NCBI GenBank assembly: GCA_015501605.1
Contig: JADNRZ010000003.1
Coordinates: forward strand, 806,001 to 870,000
DNA length: 64,000 nucleotides
Direction of reading: 5' to 3'
Source of the DNA: Panaeolus papilionaceus
Lineage: Eukaryota > Basidiomycota > Agaricomycetes > Agaricales
This document shows, piece by piece, positions 26,050 to 38,001 of this stretch. How positions within the stretch are numbered: position 1 is the first letter of the stretch; each line of letters opens with the position of its first letter. The translations under genes and the position numbers were made by a program. Under the pieces are notes generated by a model. That model was not told the DNA's origin. It worked only from the letters and a program-made list of their open reading frames with translations, and made no database searches.

Positions 26050-29000
26050 ATGGGTGTCACTGGCTTGTGGAAGGTAAGTAATCTCCATTATTGACAAGAG
26101 CTTTGGTTAATCTTAAACACAGATACTTCAACCGGCAGGGGAAGTAAGGTCTCTAACTGACCTAGCAGTCAGAGATGGGTTTCTGGCAAATCCAGATAAA
26201 AAACGAGGCTTCAGACTAGGCATTGATGCTAGTATCTGGTTTTTTCACGCAGAATACGGAAAAGAAGGAGAGAATCCAGTTCTACGCACACTCTTCTTCA
26301 GATGCGCAAGGTTAACCCAGACGACCTTTCTGCCGCTTTTTGTTTTTGACGGTCCAAAGCGTCCTGATTTCAAGAGGGGGAAGAAAGTCAGCAAAGTGGC
26401 AAACAAGCTCATTCCTGGCATGAAGAGAATAGTCGAAGCGTTTGGGTTTGAGTGCAGAACGGTGCGTTTACCTGCTTTTCGTTGCCTATTCCAGTGCTTA
26501 TTGTATTCCCTTTGTGTGTCTTCAGGCTCCTGGTGAGGCCGAAGCAGAGCTAGCCTACCTGAATAACATTGGGGTGATTGATGGGGTTATGTCTGACGAC
26601 GTCGATAACTTTTTATTTGGTGCTACCACTGTGATACGAAAGTATGTACTTGACAAAGGTTAAACGTATTCAGTATCCTAACAGTAACCCACAGTATCAG
26701 CAATAATTTATCTGGCAACAAATCTAACCCAATCCTCAACAGTGATGGCAAGGACGACAAGAATCACACCCGTGTCTACACTGCACATAACATTATGACT
26801 CACCCCGACATACAACTTACCAGGGGTGGCTCGATTCTCATCGGTTTGATGTCAGGTGGAGATTATAACACAGCAGGAGTTCCTGCTTGCGGTATTCAGA
26901 CAGCGCATGCCCTGGCTCGATGTGGCTTTGGTGACTCCCTCTTCAAAGCCGCGCAAACGCTCTCTCGTGAAGCGTTGGATGATTACATCGTGTCTTGGCG
27001 CGAGGAGCTTATTCAAGAGCTGAATACCAACTCAAGAGGGATTATCGGGAGGAAGCTCAAAGCGATAGCTAGCAAGGTTCCGCACGATTTCCCAGATGTT
27101 GAAATCTTGCTTTCTTACGTGCGGCCTGTAACATCGCAAAGCATGGGGAGGGAGAGCAATAACTTGTTGCTGACTTGGGGCAAGGAGCCTGATTTGGCCA
27201 AACTAGCAGGAGCTTGCGAGTTATTTTTTGAGTGGGGATACAAGGAGGCGATTCTTAAACGGTTTAGGACGGTGGTGTGGCCTGGTATTGTGTTGAGGAT
27301 ACTGAGGAGAGCGGTCTTGGATCAGGAGGAGCGGGAGAGGCGAGCGGTTCTTATGCCCGGCACGCCCAGCAGGAAAGGGAGGAAGGAGAATGTGTCTGGG
27401 ACGCCATCTAAAATGATTGCCCAAAGATTTTCGTCAATGACCGTCACGTCACCTGTCAAAAAGAGCTACCTATCAGATTCGGAGGATGACGAAGAAGAGG
27501 AAGAGAACAAGTTGATTGTGGCAATCCATTCGAAGCGGGAGAATCCATACACAGACCACACGCTGGAGTATAGGCTTGAGATTGCGCCGAAGCAGCTTGT
27601 TGAGTTGGCGGAGTCAGGTATTCAGGGTGTGCGATCGCCTGAAGGGCCTGATGAGTGGGACGACGACGAGGCAGGACTTGGGGATGGGGAAGGTGGTAGT
27701 AAGAAGAAGAATATGGAACCCGTCGACCCGGTGACCCACTTCAGAGTGTGGATGCCTGCGTGCATGGTCGAGTTGGTAGAACCAAAGCTCGCTAGGGACT
27801 TTGTTCAGCGAGAGGAAGAGAAGGAGGCAAAGAAGATCAAGGCGGCAGAAAGAAAAGCTGCCAGGGAGGCCGGTATCACACTCCCACCTGTCCCTAGAAA
27901 ACCTAAAGCCAAGGCGCAACCTACTGGTAAAGCCAAAGGCAAGAAAGGCGTTCCTGAGGATAAGACGCTGGATATCTTCTATCAACCTCCTCCCTCCCCA
28001 GTTAAGAAGGCCAAAACCACGAAGGAGTCTATTCTTGCGCTTTTCGACGATGTCTACCAGAATTCCGCCCAGGAAGAAGAGGAGGAGTCGGATGACGATG
28101 ATGTGCTTCCCTCTTTAGCGACGCTTGCAGCCAAGCCCAAATCAGCAGCTCCAAAACCACCCTCCAGAAAGACGACGTCTGCAACTTCACCTCCTGCCGG
28201 TATCAGGGACCTCACGAAAAAGAAGGCTACCGATACGTCTGCAGACCTCCTCGCCTTCTTTGCTTCCACTAAAGCAACCACCTCCAGATCCACTTCTCAA
28301 GGCCATCAGTCGACTGAAAGCACCTCCTTGTTTACTTCAACATATGTGCACGCAACTTCATCTACTTCTTCTTCCCGACCGCCGGCTGCGTCATCGTCGT
28401 CGCACAAAGATGGCCTTTTTTCTATATCTCGACCTACACAACAACTTTCATCCTCGACTCGGGACCTTGACGACGGGACTTGGGAAGAGTACGATCCGCA
28501 ACTGTGGAGCAAAACGACAGTCTCTGCTGGTTCCTTCTCTTATCAAGCATCTTCAACTATAACCCGGCCAGTCTCTCCTGTGGAGAATGCTATTTTGAAG
28601 TCACCCTCAAAGCGCAGCGCCCGCAATTCGAGTCCTGGGTGGTCTTCAGATGAGTCCCTCCGGACCAAATTCAGTAAATCACCTCGGAAGAGTTTGCAGC
28701 AGTCATCTCCGAGGCCTGCAAAGAGGAATGAAGTCAGAGATGTATCGCCTTCACCGATGCGTCGGGCACCATATAAGGCAGCGTCTTTGGGGTCGGCACC
28801 GTCATCAGTGGCATCAAGAGCAGGAAGCGCGGGTAGGAAAGCGGCTACGACGGTGGAGCCTAGGTTGGCGAAGCGGATAGAGGATGTCATTGAACTCACT
28901 GATTCAGATGACGAGTTCCCGAAGAGGGTGATGCCGTCGAAGGATGTTCCTCCTCTGTTAGCCGCCCGGGCAATGAGAAATATTGCCAGTAAGGCGAATG

Positions 29001-29077
29001 CGACGACTGCATTCAAGGTCACAAAGCCAAAAAAGGCGCCGATTGTGTGTAAAGATGTTATAGAGCTGAGCGATTGA
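26050..29077 (+). CDS. GEN1: GEN1/Yen1-type Holliday-junction resolvase (XPG/RAD2 nuclease)
   Basis: Structure-specific endonuclease that cuts Holliday junctions in recombination. Exons 26050-26073, 26123-26461, 26526-26641, 26695-29077; 2862 nt, 953 aa. N-domain: MGVTGLWKILQPAG then LGIDASIWFFHAEYG (metal Asp) and FVFDGPKRPDFKRG. I-domain: APGEAEAELAYLNN and GVMSDDVDNFLFGA, which carry the acidic metal ligands. LTRGGSILIGLMSGGDYN is the helix-hairpin-helix entry, with ACGIQTAHALARCG. The order and spacing, with MGVTGLWK at the start, fit GEN1/Yen1 and not FEN1 (no PIP box at the end) or RAD2 (no long spacer). The C-terminal half is disordered, rich in Ser/Lys/Pro with acidic runs and SP/TP sites, typical of cell-cycle-phosphorylated Yen1. 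The first exon codes for eight residues. Confidence 0.9.
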
Positions 29078-29339
29078 GTTATCTAAGGAGATTTCATTTC
29101 ATTTGACTTTTCTTTCTGTATATGTCACTACGTGTTTCCTTTATGTATTCATCGTACTAGTATCTGTTGTATCTTAAGTAGGTAACCTATCACGACAGCC
29201 TTGTTTTTTCAACGAGTTGCGTAGACAATGTTCATCTATCATGGTAAATTATCGTTCAATTTTGATGCGAAGATGAATTCAGGCATGCAAGACGACGCCC
29301 TACGTAGCATCTATCGTCCCCCTCCGACAGCAACAACAA

Positions 29340-30983
29340 CTATTCGTCATCATCAGAATCGAATTCGCAGACAGAGCAACATATATCCATTTCGTAAGTT
29401 GTAGTGAATGTGAACGCTATGGCTTCAGAACGCTGCAAGCACGAAATAGCAGGTTTCATGACTGATTGAAGTATGTCATGTGTCTCGTCATCTCCTTTGA
29501 AAATGTCCTCGTGTATGAACACCTCAGCATGCAAAGTGACGTTCTTGAGGTGTGGAAAGGCACCTGGTCTGCACAGAATCCCGGAAAGCGTAGCAAGGCG
29601 ACTCGTATCAGGTGCGAATGGACCTCGTACGCAAGGTATTTGTATCTTCATCAACAAGTTGAGTGTTTCAAGCATGTTTTCGTCGGCGATGCTTTCGAGG
29701 GCGGTGTTGATTTGGTTGAGGGGGTAATCGAAGTTTTCAGGGTGGTAATTAAACGCGCTCACGCAGTCGAGTGTAAGCACTTCGAGGGTCTTCAGAAATG
29801 GTCGAAGGTGATCACTGAGATGGAGATCGGTTCCATAGTAATCCTCTGCAAGCATTCCAACTATACACACGTTAGAATGGCTTGGACATTGTCCTTGGGA
29901 TGCAAAGATAAACAAGTTATACGCACTATTGAATAGTGTCAGTTCCTTCAACGAATACATATGTGCCAATACAGGGATATTTGCCAGGGCTTGCTTCCCC
30001 ATTGTCACGTTGAGCGAAAGTTTCTTTAATGCGGGAAAAGGTGGAGAGTAGTTGATGTGATTTTGAGGGGTCTGACAGAATACACTCCAATCGTTCAGGT
30101 TCGTGGTCGATATTTCTGATAGGTGTTGAAAGGCATGAGATATGGAGGGTTTTGTGACTGGCTCGAGATTGAAGGACACTGGGTTGGGGCGGTCATTCGA
30201 GTCCTCAGGTGTGCTGAGGAGCTCAAACTTCTCAAGCTTGGGCAGATAAACTAGGTGGGGCAAGGGGAACGTTGGGCTCGTAGTGTGGCGCACGGAAATA
30301 CTGATTAAATTAGTAGCAAACCCTGCCTGGGTGGATGCGGTGGATAGCGAAACATAGTCTGAAAAAGTGCAATGTATAAATTCCGCGCTAACAAGGGACG
30401 GTGAAGAAAGGACATCTGGAGTGGGGATATCATCGACCCAGGACAACGAAAGAGTGGTAAGGGTCCCTATTTGAAGGTAATGTTTCAGTAATGCACGAAG
30501 GCTCGTGGAAAGAGGTCCAGGTCCATCGTATTGCAACGCCTTGTAGAAAAAGCGCGTTTCGACCGTCAATGTGCGGATATTAGGAAGCTGGAGGAGAGGG
30601 GACCCTTCAGCCCAGGCTTCAAGTGGACTACTAGTCGTTTGATGATTGAGCCTGTAGAAATCGGCTTGAGCAGTTGGCGGGCTTGACTCTGGAGACCTGA
30701 GGAAAATATCCCGTATGTGGTTCGCGAGATGTGGGTAGCGCTTTAACGCGCCTAACGCGACCTCTCGGTTAATATAGCCACATGGTGGGCTTTGAGGGCG
30801 ATAGCCCAGATCGACGCCATTCCTGAAAAGTAACGAGACGATGATCTCGTCGAAGTGCTTGCAGACTTGGCGACAATTCTGGAGCCGCTTCTTATATGCC
30901 TTTGTGTTGGAGCTTTGCAGCTCGTTGAAGATGCGCACCAAAAGTTCAACTGGAAGCGTGAGTTGGGATTCTGAGAGTTTCAT
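29340..30983 (-). CDS. F-box protein with leucine-rich-like C-terminal part
   Basis: Single-exon gene, 547 aa, from the ATG at 30983 (an open frame continues upstream but lacks an ATG). The N-terminal F-box is LTLPVELLVRIFNEL...LQNCRQVCKHFDEIIVSLLF, the Skp1-binding site of SCF ubiquitin ligases. The rest has leucine-rich segments such as LFNSAYNLFIFASQ, ALKKLSLNVTMGKQ, LKTLEVLTLDCV and a Cys pair with an acidic end (CCSVCEFDSDDDE). It is one of three F-box loci of similar layout in the window, typical of expanded agaricomycete families. A putative short intron (GTATAA...TATAG near 29.9 kb) is not supported because removing it breaks the frame. The substrate is unknown. Confidence 0.72.
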   Translation of the reverse strand: MKLSESQLTLPVELLVRIFNELQSSNTKAYKKRLQNCRQVCKHFDEIIVSLLFRNGVDLGYRPQSPPCGYINREVALGALKRYPHLANHIRDIFLRSPESSPPTAQADFYRLNHQTTSSPLEAWAEGSPLLQLPNIRTLTVETRFFYKALQYDGPGPLSTSLRALLKHYLQIGTLTTLSLSWVDDIPTPDVLSSPSLVSAEFIHCTFSDYVSLSTASTQAGFATNLISISVRHTTSPTFPLPHLVYLPKLEKFELLSTPEDSNDRPNPVSFNLEPVTKPSISHAFQHLSEISTTNLNDWSVFCQTPQNHINYSPPFPALKKLSLNVTMGKQALANIPVLAHMYSLKELTLFNSAYNLFIFASQGQCPSHSNVCIVGMLAEDYYGTDLHLSDHLRPFLKTLEVLTLDCVSAFNYHPENFDYPLNQINTALESIADENMLETLNLLMKIQIPCVRGPFAPDTSRLATLSGILCRPGAFPHLKNVTLHAEVFIHEDIFKGDDETHDILQSVMKPAISCLQRSEAIAFTFTTTYEMDICCSVCEFDSDDDE

Positions 30984-31573
30984 ATGAAGCGGTTTGCACG
31001 GGAAAGCGAGAATGGCAGTGCGTTGAAATGACCAATGTTTTCTCAACTCAAATACTGAGATGATCCTAAGCTTGGCTCAAAACCAAGAGATTTCGAGCGA
31101 GTCAACATGCCGATTCTAGTCAATGTTGAGAGACAGTGATGAGGTCATGCGACATTACTCTTGAGGTTGTTCACGCTCAAGTCAGGGTCTGAGTGAAGAA
31201 TCTGAGATTATTTAATATTGAGATAAAGACACATACGTCTTGCTGTGATGCGCCAAATAAATTTGTTGTTGCTGCTAGCTGAACGAAGCCAAGATCAAAA
31301 GTGACTGACCTGACCCAGCGTTGAAAAACAGTGTGAATCAAAGCTGAGCGCTGAACTTGGACAAAGGCAGTTTCCAGTGTCGGCCCCGAAGTTTATCCGG
31401 GATCCAAACCAAACGACTCGAGGCGCCACCAAGCCCCTCGTCGTGGTACAGACCGAGCCTTCTTGGCCTCAGCTAATACTCTTGGTTCTTCCTGAGTCAA
31501 ACCTTTGTTCACCTGGATAGTGTATTTCAAGGGTACAATTCAGACGCAACCTATCAGTGACTAATGGCTATTA
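30984..31573. other. Intergenic upstream of the F-box gene
   Basis: About 590 bases between the F-box start and the DUF1857 stop. No gene is seen. Confidence 0.45.
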
Positions 31574-32159
31574 TTAAATCTTTCCCTCGTTGACCAGCTC
31601 CCTAATTCTCTTGAGTGTGCTCTCAACTGCGTTCCCGATAACTGCATTCACCTCAACTGGGGTTGCATTGTCTGCAAGGGGCACTTTCGCGGGAAATCCC
31701 CCCGCAAAGGAGAACGTCAAAACCAATTCACTGTTCTTGTCGTAAGAGACAACGTTTGTTACGCGATGCCCTTTGTCTGGGGAATCAAAGTATAACTTCA
31801 CAAAGGTACCATGCATTCAGTTTTCTTTTTTTTGACAGTGAGCGGGCTATTGATCCCACTTACAATAGTCGGCTGGTAAATGAGGATGTCCTCTTGTACT
31901 GGTTCCCCACCACCAAATCGGACAATACGAACGACCTGTTGGCAAAGTGGTGTCACCATGAGGGCCAGGCTAGCTTCGAATGTTGTCGCACCTTATCACC
32001 GGTGTCAGATTGGATAGTACATTCACTCATCGCTGCCACGAATTGCTGTGGATCTCGGGCCTTGATTTCCAAGCCCCTCCAAAGTTGTTCCTCTGAGAGG
32101 ACGGGAGTTACGCCTGGTGGATTTACGGAACGACTCACAGCAAAGTTGCGCTTTGACAT
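31574..32159 (-). CDS. DUF1857 (AtaL-like, SRPBCC fold) protein
   Basis: Three exons: 31992-32159, 31864-31935, 31574-31795; 462 nt, 153 aa, exact frame. Introns are 56 and 68 nt with GTGCGA and GTAAGT donors. The sequence opens MSKRNFAVSRSVNPPGVTPV and continues LSEEQLWRGLEIKARDPQQF, then VVRIVRFGGGEPVQED and LYFDSPDKGHRVTNVVSYD, ending in a helix SVESTLKR-like (AVESTLKRIRELV). This is the layout of DUF1857 proteins, a family with a START-like ligand-binding fold, often near secondary-metabolite genes in ascomycetes; function unknown here. A decayed copy of exons 1-2 lies at 52730-53010. Confidence 0.8.
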
Positions 32160-32557
32160 CGTGGCAAGGGATCTAGAGGAGGTGATGTGCGAACTATCTC
32201 CTATTCTTTTTATTTTGTTTTAACCCGCACGATGTGTTTCAGTCAGCAGGATTGTCTGTCATCCATTTACGATGACCGTGTACTTTTCAATCTGCATTGA
32301 CAAATAAAATGGTTCTGACGGTTACATACCACACGCCCATGTGATCATCACGAAAACGTTTTACAGAGGCGCGTCAATTGCAAAGGATATCAGGATGCAC
32401 TCAACACGCAAGCACGAACAAATGTTCCAAGAAATTACAATCACGGCCATTACACCAAACCAAAAAGTGAATACACAAAAGGAAAACTAGGTAAGCTGTC
32501 CGCTAGAGCTTTCAGAAATTAGTCGAGTATTTATGTGTCCATAACTAATAACGCCGT
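32160..32557. other. Intergenic
   Basis: About 400 bases between the DUF1857 start and the secreted-protein stop. No gene or site is recognised. Confidence 0.45.
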
Positions 32558-33440
32558 TTAGAGCTTGCAGAAACCAGAAGAGTCGCGGATGAAGTTGACG
32601 CTGCCATCAGGTTGGGTTTGTCCTCCAACGTTGTCAGCAGCCTCAGGACCGTGGCAACCGCCGAAGAGAGAGCAAGTGAAGTCGGGGCTTCCGTCCTTTC
32701 CGTTGACATCGTGATAAACTGGAGAAGAGCACGGGCAATTAGAAAAGGGAATACCAAGATTGACAAAACAGAACTTACTATTGAAGAAATTGCAGCCAGA
32801 GACGCCGTTGCACATAGCAATGCAATCTAATTCATCATTCAGTCAGTGTCGGCACAAGCAACGCAGGGGCGCAATAAACATACCATCGAGGGTATCAACA
32901 AGACCGAAAGTCAGGTAATCATCGGCTTGGATGGCACCAGTGATGTTCTGGAAAGTTGGAGTATAGCCAGCAGTGGGGGTAGGGGTAGGAGCCGTAGACG
33001 AAGAGGAAGAGGTGGGGGTAGGGGTAGAAGAAGTTGAAGCTGGCTTCGAGGTGGTCTTGCTAGTGGTGGGTTTGGGTGGAGGGTACTTAGGGGGGCACTG
33101 GAACGCCCATGGCCAGAACTTCAACCATTGGCAAAGCCACTAAGCGACAAACGGTAAGTAACTTGTTGATACACAGAGGTCTAATGATTAACTTGAAACA
33201 TACAGGGTTGTACCACCAGCTAACGCAAGGAAGGAAGGGGTACTTTTGGGGATGCTTCCCATTGTACCAACCGGGCTTGGCACCCTTGACCCAGGGTGGG
33301 GATGGGGCGTTGAACTTGCTCTGAGGAGTCAGATCAAATCCGGTGACTGCCAAAGGAGTGAGACCTGGAGCAGGGTTGGGATTGGCCTCGACTGCGGTGA
33401 AGGCAATGGCAGCTGCAGCAACGAAGGTGGTGAAGCGCAT
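32558..33440 (-). CDS. Secreted cysteine-rich protein with Ser/Thr/Pro linker
   Basis: Four exons: 33204-33440, 32884-33139, 32779-32826, 32558-32718; 702 nt, 233 aa, in frame. The N-terminus MRFTTFVAAAAIAFTAVEAN is a classical signal peptide. An aromatic/Pro-rich part (PWVKGAKPGWYNG, FWPWAFQCPPKYPP) follows, then a Thr/Ser/Pro linker of the O-glycosylated type, then a C-terminal Cys-rich domain: CIAMCNGVSGCNFFN, YHDVNGKDGSPDFTCSLF, GGQTQPDGSVNF ending in SGFCKL. I recognise this last pattern from agaricomycete secreted proteins with a PAN/apple-like Cys arrangement, but cannot name a function. Likely an extracellular or wall protein. Confidence 0.75.
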
Positions 33441-35257
33441 GTTGGTCTACGATTGAACTGTTGATTCAAAGGAGAGAGGGGAACAGAAGCTGATCCTGAG
33501 GAATTTAGAAATGCGGGGGTTCCTTTTATACCCGTTTCTTGCCCCCTGAAGCCGACCCTCAAAGCCGGATCGCACACAAGGTTCATCTGGACAAGGGCAG
33601 AAATATTAATTCGCAATGAAACGACACCCATGTCAACTTGTCAGCATCATCCTGCTGGATCAGGTCCAGACACAGTGGTGTATTCTTCTTGCGCGCTTCT
33701 GTGCCTCGAATTCAAATCTGTTTACTCATTATACCTTACAATAGGAATTTCAGGCAGGCAATACAGTTCGACAAGTCACGAATTAAATTCATTGATCCGG
33801 ATTTGTGTGTACGATTTCTCTTGTGTATGTATCCCTTCGCTGTCAATCCCCCAATATGGTTATAAGCAACCCATCTTCAGTAGAACATTTGGGTCGTTTC
33901 TAACCTTTTTTTTCTTTCCTTTTTTTTTTTTCCATTCTCGTTGTTCATAACTAATATGCGAGACGACAGTCTGGTGACAACGCCCTTTCAAATAAAACGC
34001 CACATCGTTCAGAAGGTAGGTAAAAGTCTGGTTGGATCAAAGGGGAAAGGGGGGTCCAGCTCATCGAACCGTCGCGGAGATGCCCTCGGAACGCATGCAT
34101 ATGCTCCCAAACTGCCGATGTAGACATAATTGACAGAACTTCTATCTGTATCACCTACCAAAGTCCCCTTTGATTGGTGCCGGGGCGGAGGGCGTGTATA
34201 CGGTTTAGATGCGGCACCACACGCATACACTGCAGCGTGTGTTGGTTCATTTTCGAACGTACCTTTTTTGCTTCGTGCAACGCGGAACCCATAACTTCCT
34301 TTTCGAAGGAACTGAATTTGTTGTCCTTCCGGCGCCGGGAACGCGATAAGTCGAACAGAATAGTTAAAAGTAACCCCCGAGTCGCGGCATCTAATCCTGC
34401 TGCTCTTATTTCAGTCCAAGGTTTAGATTCGGAGGCATCAAGTCATTCCCCCCTCCCTCCGACGTCGACCAACAGTCCTTGAAAGTGTATTGTTCCTCAT
34501 TGATCAACCACCCGCCGCTGAATTGCTGTGAAATGTTACGTTTGTCCTTGTGTTCTATGGGAAGCCAAACTGTCCCGTTAAAAATAAGAAAGATGTGCAG
34601 CATCAGATTCAGATTCAGAATTACGAACAAGAATTGTGGACGGCGGTGACATAGCGGGCCCAGGCTCGCATCCCCTGCAACACTGATCTGTCAAAATGTC
34701 TTTTCTGGTGACTGTCATCATGGAATAATGGACAAGAAACATAAACACGCGAATGACAAGGCTTGGGAATTTCTCATCAGTGTAATGTCCGCCTACGCTG
34801 TAACTCCAGGTTCACATCTTGTCAACCTGAATGCCTTTTTCTCGACAATACTTCAACGTAGCTCGACATTGCTGCGATGCCTTGTAACTGCTTTCATTTA
34901 GAAACGATACATGGCACAGATAGATGATTATAGTGTTTTTCCTAGTCGAGCATCGAAGGCCTTACTGTGGTCAAAGGGGAATATTGCAAAGCACATGTGC
35001 AAGTCATATGTGGGTCAGAGAAGAAGGGGGGGCAAAGAGGAGCGTGTCGGCGGCGAGGCTTCTCGTGTTCTTGCTTTTCTCCAATAATGATTTTCTTTCC
35101 AGATACGCTGCTTGTCCTTTGATCCGGAGGTTGTAAACGCCGAACGTACAACATGCGAAAACTTGAACAAGTCAGCATCCACGGTTTGGGTTGAATTGAT
35201 TGGAGGGTGTGCTCACTTTGCGAACATCAGGGTATGGGGGTGTCCATTTTTATATTT
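33441..35257. other. Gene-poor interval of 1.8 kb
   Basis: Between the secreted-protein start and the NCS1 stop. It contains a T-rich tract near 33.9 kb and several small open frames without motifs. I found no supported gene, tRNA or transposon here. Confidence 0.45.
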
Positions 35258-37445
35258 TTACGCGGTCATAATGACCTCGGAAGCGGGATCGTTCTTCTCG
35301 TCACTGATTTCACTTTCACTGCCCGAATCAGATGGGGGAATGTCATCAGCGAGGATGGCCTTGTCCAGGAAGGTCTCCCGCGCAGGGAAGTACAATGATA
35401 ATGGGGTATAGATAGCGAATGATGTGAAGAACTGCGGTCAAATAAGCAACACGTCACGAAATGATAACAGCTTTGAACCTACGCCGTATAGCCAGGCAAT
35501 GTTGAACAAGAACGACGCGTTACCGACAAAGATATTCCGGTTAATGTCGTTTATTAGCCCAGGAAGTGTTGGGGTGATAGAGCAAGCCAATGCCACAGCT
35601 GCCCTCCAGTTCTGCAATATCCATGGAGTCTAAATTTAGAACATATACAAAGGGTGACGCGGATATCGCTCACGATTCCTTTCCAATATCTGTATCTTCC
35701 CATTGGCTCGTACATGGCGGGTACATCCACTTTACACCTGTGCACAACCCAGTACTATGCAATTCTTCCATTAGCCACACGTCCGATGACAAGTTTGAAA
35801 ATAAAAACCGAATTCTTACGTCTGCAACCATGCTACGGAAGTGGACGTGAGTATGAGCTATTTGAGAAGATGCGGGTGACGAAGGACTAACATGCCAGCG
35901 AATGGTCCGAGAAACACAGTGTACCCTGACATGAAAGATAAGAATCCCGGAGCGGAGGCAAGAATCTCCCATGGACAGAGAGCCCAGCCACCAATAATGG
36001 CACAAAGGATTTGCCCGCGCCTGATGTTGATATATTTTGGAAACAGAACGGTCATATCGTTGGCAGCGCTCAAGCTATTTGCAGATATGTTCGATCCCAG
36101 CGTGGCAATGAGGAAACTAGCCGAAGCGAAGAAAGCGGCGGCGCGATTGTCCCATCGGTCGATGAGGCGAAGGGGATCCCACAAAACATCACCGTACAGA
36201 ACTTCTCCTGCGGCGGTAACGGTAATTCCTGAAGAAGCAAAATTGATTTAATTGAATTGTGGGAGGAATTCGCAAGGCAATTATCCGCTCACCAATGAAC
36301 CCTATCATGGTAAAAGCGACTGGGATGATGAGAAGCTGGATATATTGTCTGAGGAAGTTCTCAATAAAGGCTTAGGAGTCGGCTGAGGAAACAAACACTC
36401 ACGCTCTCTCGGTTTTAGCATATCTCTGCAATAAAGACTAAGCATTCGTGAGAAGGAGATAAGGACATATATGTTACCGTGAAATCTGGGATGTTGACAG
36501 AAAGAGTGGCATAAATTCCAAGGGCACTGTTCATCGAGCCTAGCCATGCCCAGCTCATGGTTGCACCGCTCAACATCGAGTGGCTCTTGCCCAGACTCTG
36601 AGATGTTGGAACCTTGACAAGGGCCCATATAAGCATGGACATCCAGGCAATAGGAACGAGGGTTCCCTTGAGTGTGAAGAAATATCGAATTTTGTGGGGT
36701 GAGAGGAACATCAAGGAGAGTTGGATAATCCAGAACAGGAAATAGCACATCATATCTATAGGAGCGTTTAGAATAGCACAAGCATATCTTTCACGTATGA
36801 AAACGTACCAACAGTGGTAATATTTGAGCCTTCTGAAAGTCTGTTTGGTATGCGAGCAACGGATGGCCAGATAGCTTTGAGCATCTGGTAAATGCATTCT
36901 GAACCTACAAAGGTCTGCCATTTTTTGTCTGTTAGAAAGCAAATTACAAGCCAGCCATGCTTTATCAAACTGACCTGGATGCCAAACCAGAACATTGACA
37001 AAACCACCCGGCTCACAACGCTGAAGTAACTGAGCCAAAATCCGAACGACGACCTGTTTAGAACCGGAAACGCAACATGAAGTCGAGCGCCGGCGGTACC
37101 ATTGAGAACGATAACACTCTGTGGTGTCGGCGTCTAATCAGTAGTGATGCGAATGATTGGGGCATATGATGGAAAACTTACCGCTATTATGGCGCTACCC
37201 ACTGCAATGGCAGGGATTGCTTGTTTCCATGAAAGTCCAATGGCGATCATTGAACTTGCTAGTTGCCACACGGCTGCGTTTGTCGCGTCTGATATCCAAT
37301 AAAAACAGTAATCCCAGGTGGACCAAGTCCTTTTTTCGGGTGGTACTGGATCCATGTCTTTGTTACTCCATGCTGACGATGGGCCGAACCTGGAAACCTC
37401 GCGCTCCAAGGACCAGTAGGAATTTTTCAGGAATTTCAGCTCCAT
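35258..37445 (-). CDS. NCS1-family transporter (uracil/allantoin/thiamine/nicotinamide-riboside permease type)
   Basis: Cation-coupled importer of nucleobase- or vitamin-like compounds at the plasma membrane. Eleven exons: 37182-37445, 36975-37118, 36809-36914, 36478-36755, 36403-36425 (23 nt), 36293-36348, 35892-36228, 35820-35832 (13 nt), 35674-35754, 35483-35611, 35258-35431; 1605 nt, 534 aa. Motifs: WSNKDMDPVPPEKRTWSTWD at the N-terminus, NGTAGARLHVAFPVLNRSSF, LGIYATLSVNIPDFTRYAKT in TM6, ISANSLSAANDMTVLFPKYI in TM8, FAGIMVADYWVVHRCKVDVP and MYEPMGRYRYWKG late. About twelve membrane segments; the acidic C-terminus with Ser (SDSGSESEISDE) fits endocytic control. The exact substrate cannot be read; yeast relatives include uracil, uridine, thiamine and nicotinamide-riboside carriers. 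Confidence 0.9.
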
Positions 37446-38001
37446 GCCAGGCGGTGAAGAGAGTAAGAGAAAGAGGGTAGGTGGCCACGAGAGGACTAAG
37501 CATTATTCGGATGGAAACATTTTTATGTGCTTTGACCTAATGTGAATCGAAGCACATGGGGTTTCCGTCAAATGATAAGGCCAAGGGACTATGGGGTAGT
37601 CAACTGTCTTGACGAATGTACCAGTTTTAGACGTGTCCTTCGCCATACAAAAATACAGCGATAAGGACCTTATTCTGAACCTAGAAATTCTCATGATACT
37701 AGAGAAATAAAAAAGGTCAACTGAATGCCGATAAGTAAGGTCTCTGAAGTCAGCTCCAAGCGTGTTTTAAGTTCGGCTATACTTGAAGGCCACCACATGT
37801 TTTTACAGGATTATTGACTTTCACTGTGTTGTCGGTAAGTCGTCGCTGTTGAAGACGATGTCATTAGAGCAGGACGTCAAGGACATTGAGGTTCGAAGAG
37901 AGGAAAGCGGAAGAGCCACGAGTAGCCGGTTGATCCATTGATGGCTTGGCAATCCACAACCTTGATGTCCTTCCGTCATTGTCAACCTCAGTCTACTCGC
38001 T
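37446..38001. promoter_or_regulatory. Divergent promoter region, NCS1 transporter / FIG4
   Basis: 556 bases between head-to-head start codons (37445 minus, 38002 plus). No individual element is called. Confidence 0.45.

Noticed and set aside
29466..29936. 156-aa plus-strand open frame
   Set aside because: Antisense to the F-box gene with no recognisable domain.
31940..31995. Apparent frameshift in the DUF1857 gene
   Set aside because: A 56-nt intron (GTGCGA...CAACAG) restores GDKVVRIVRF.
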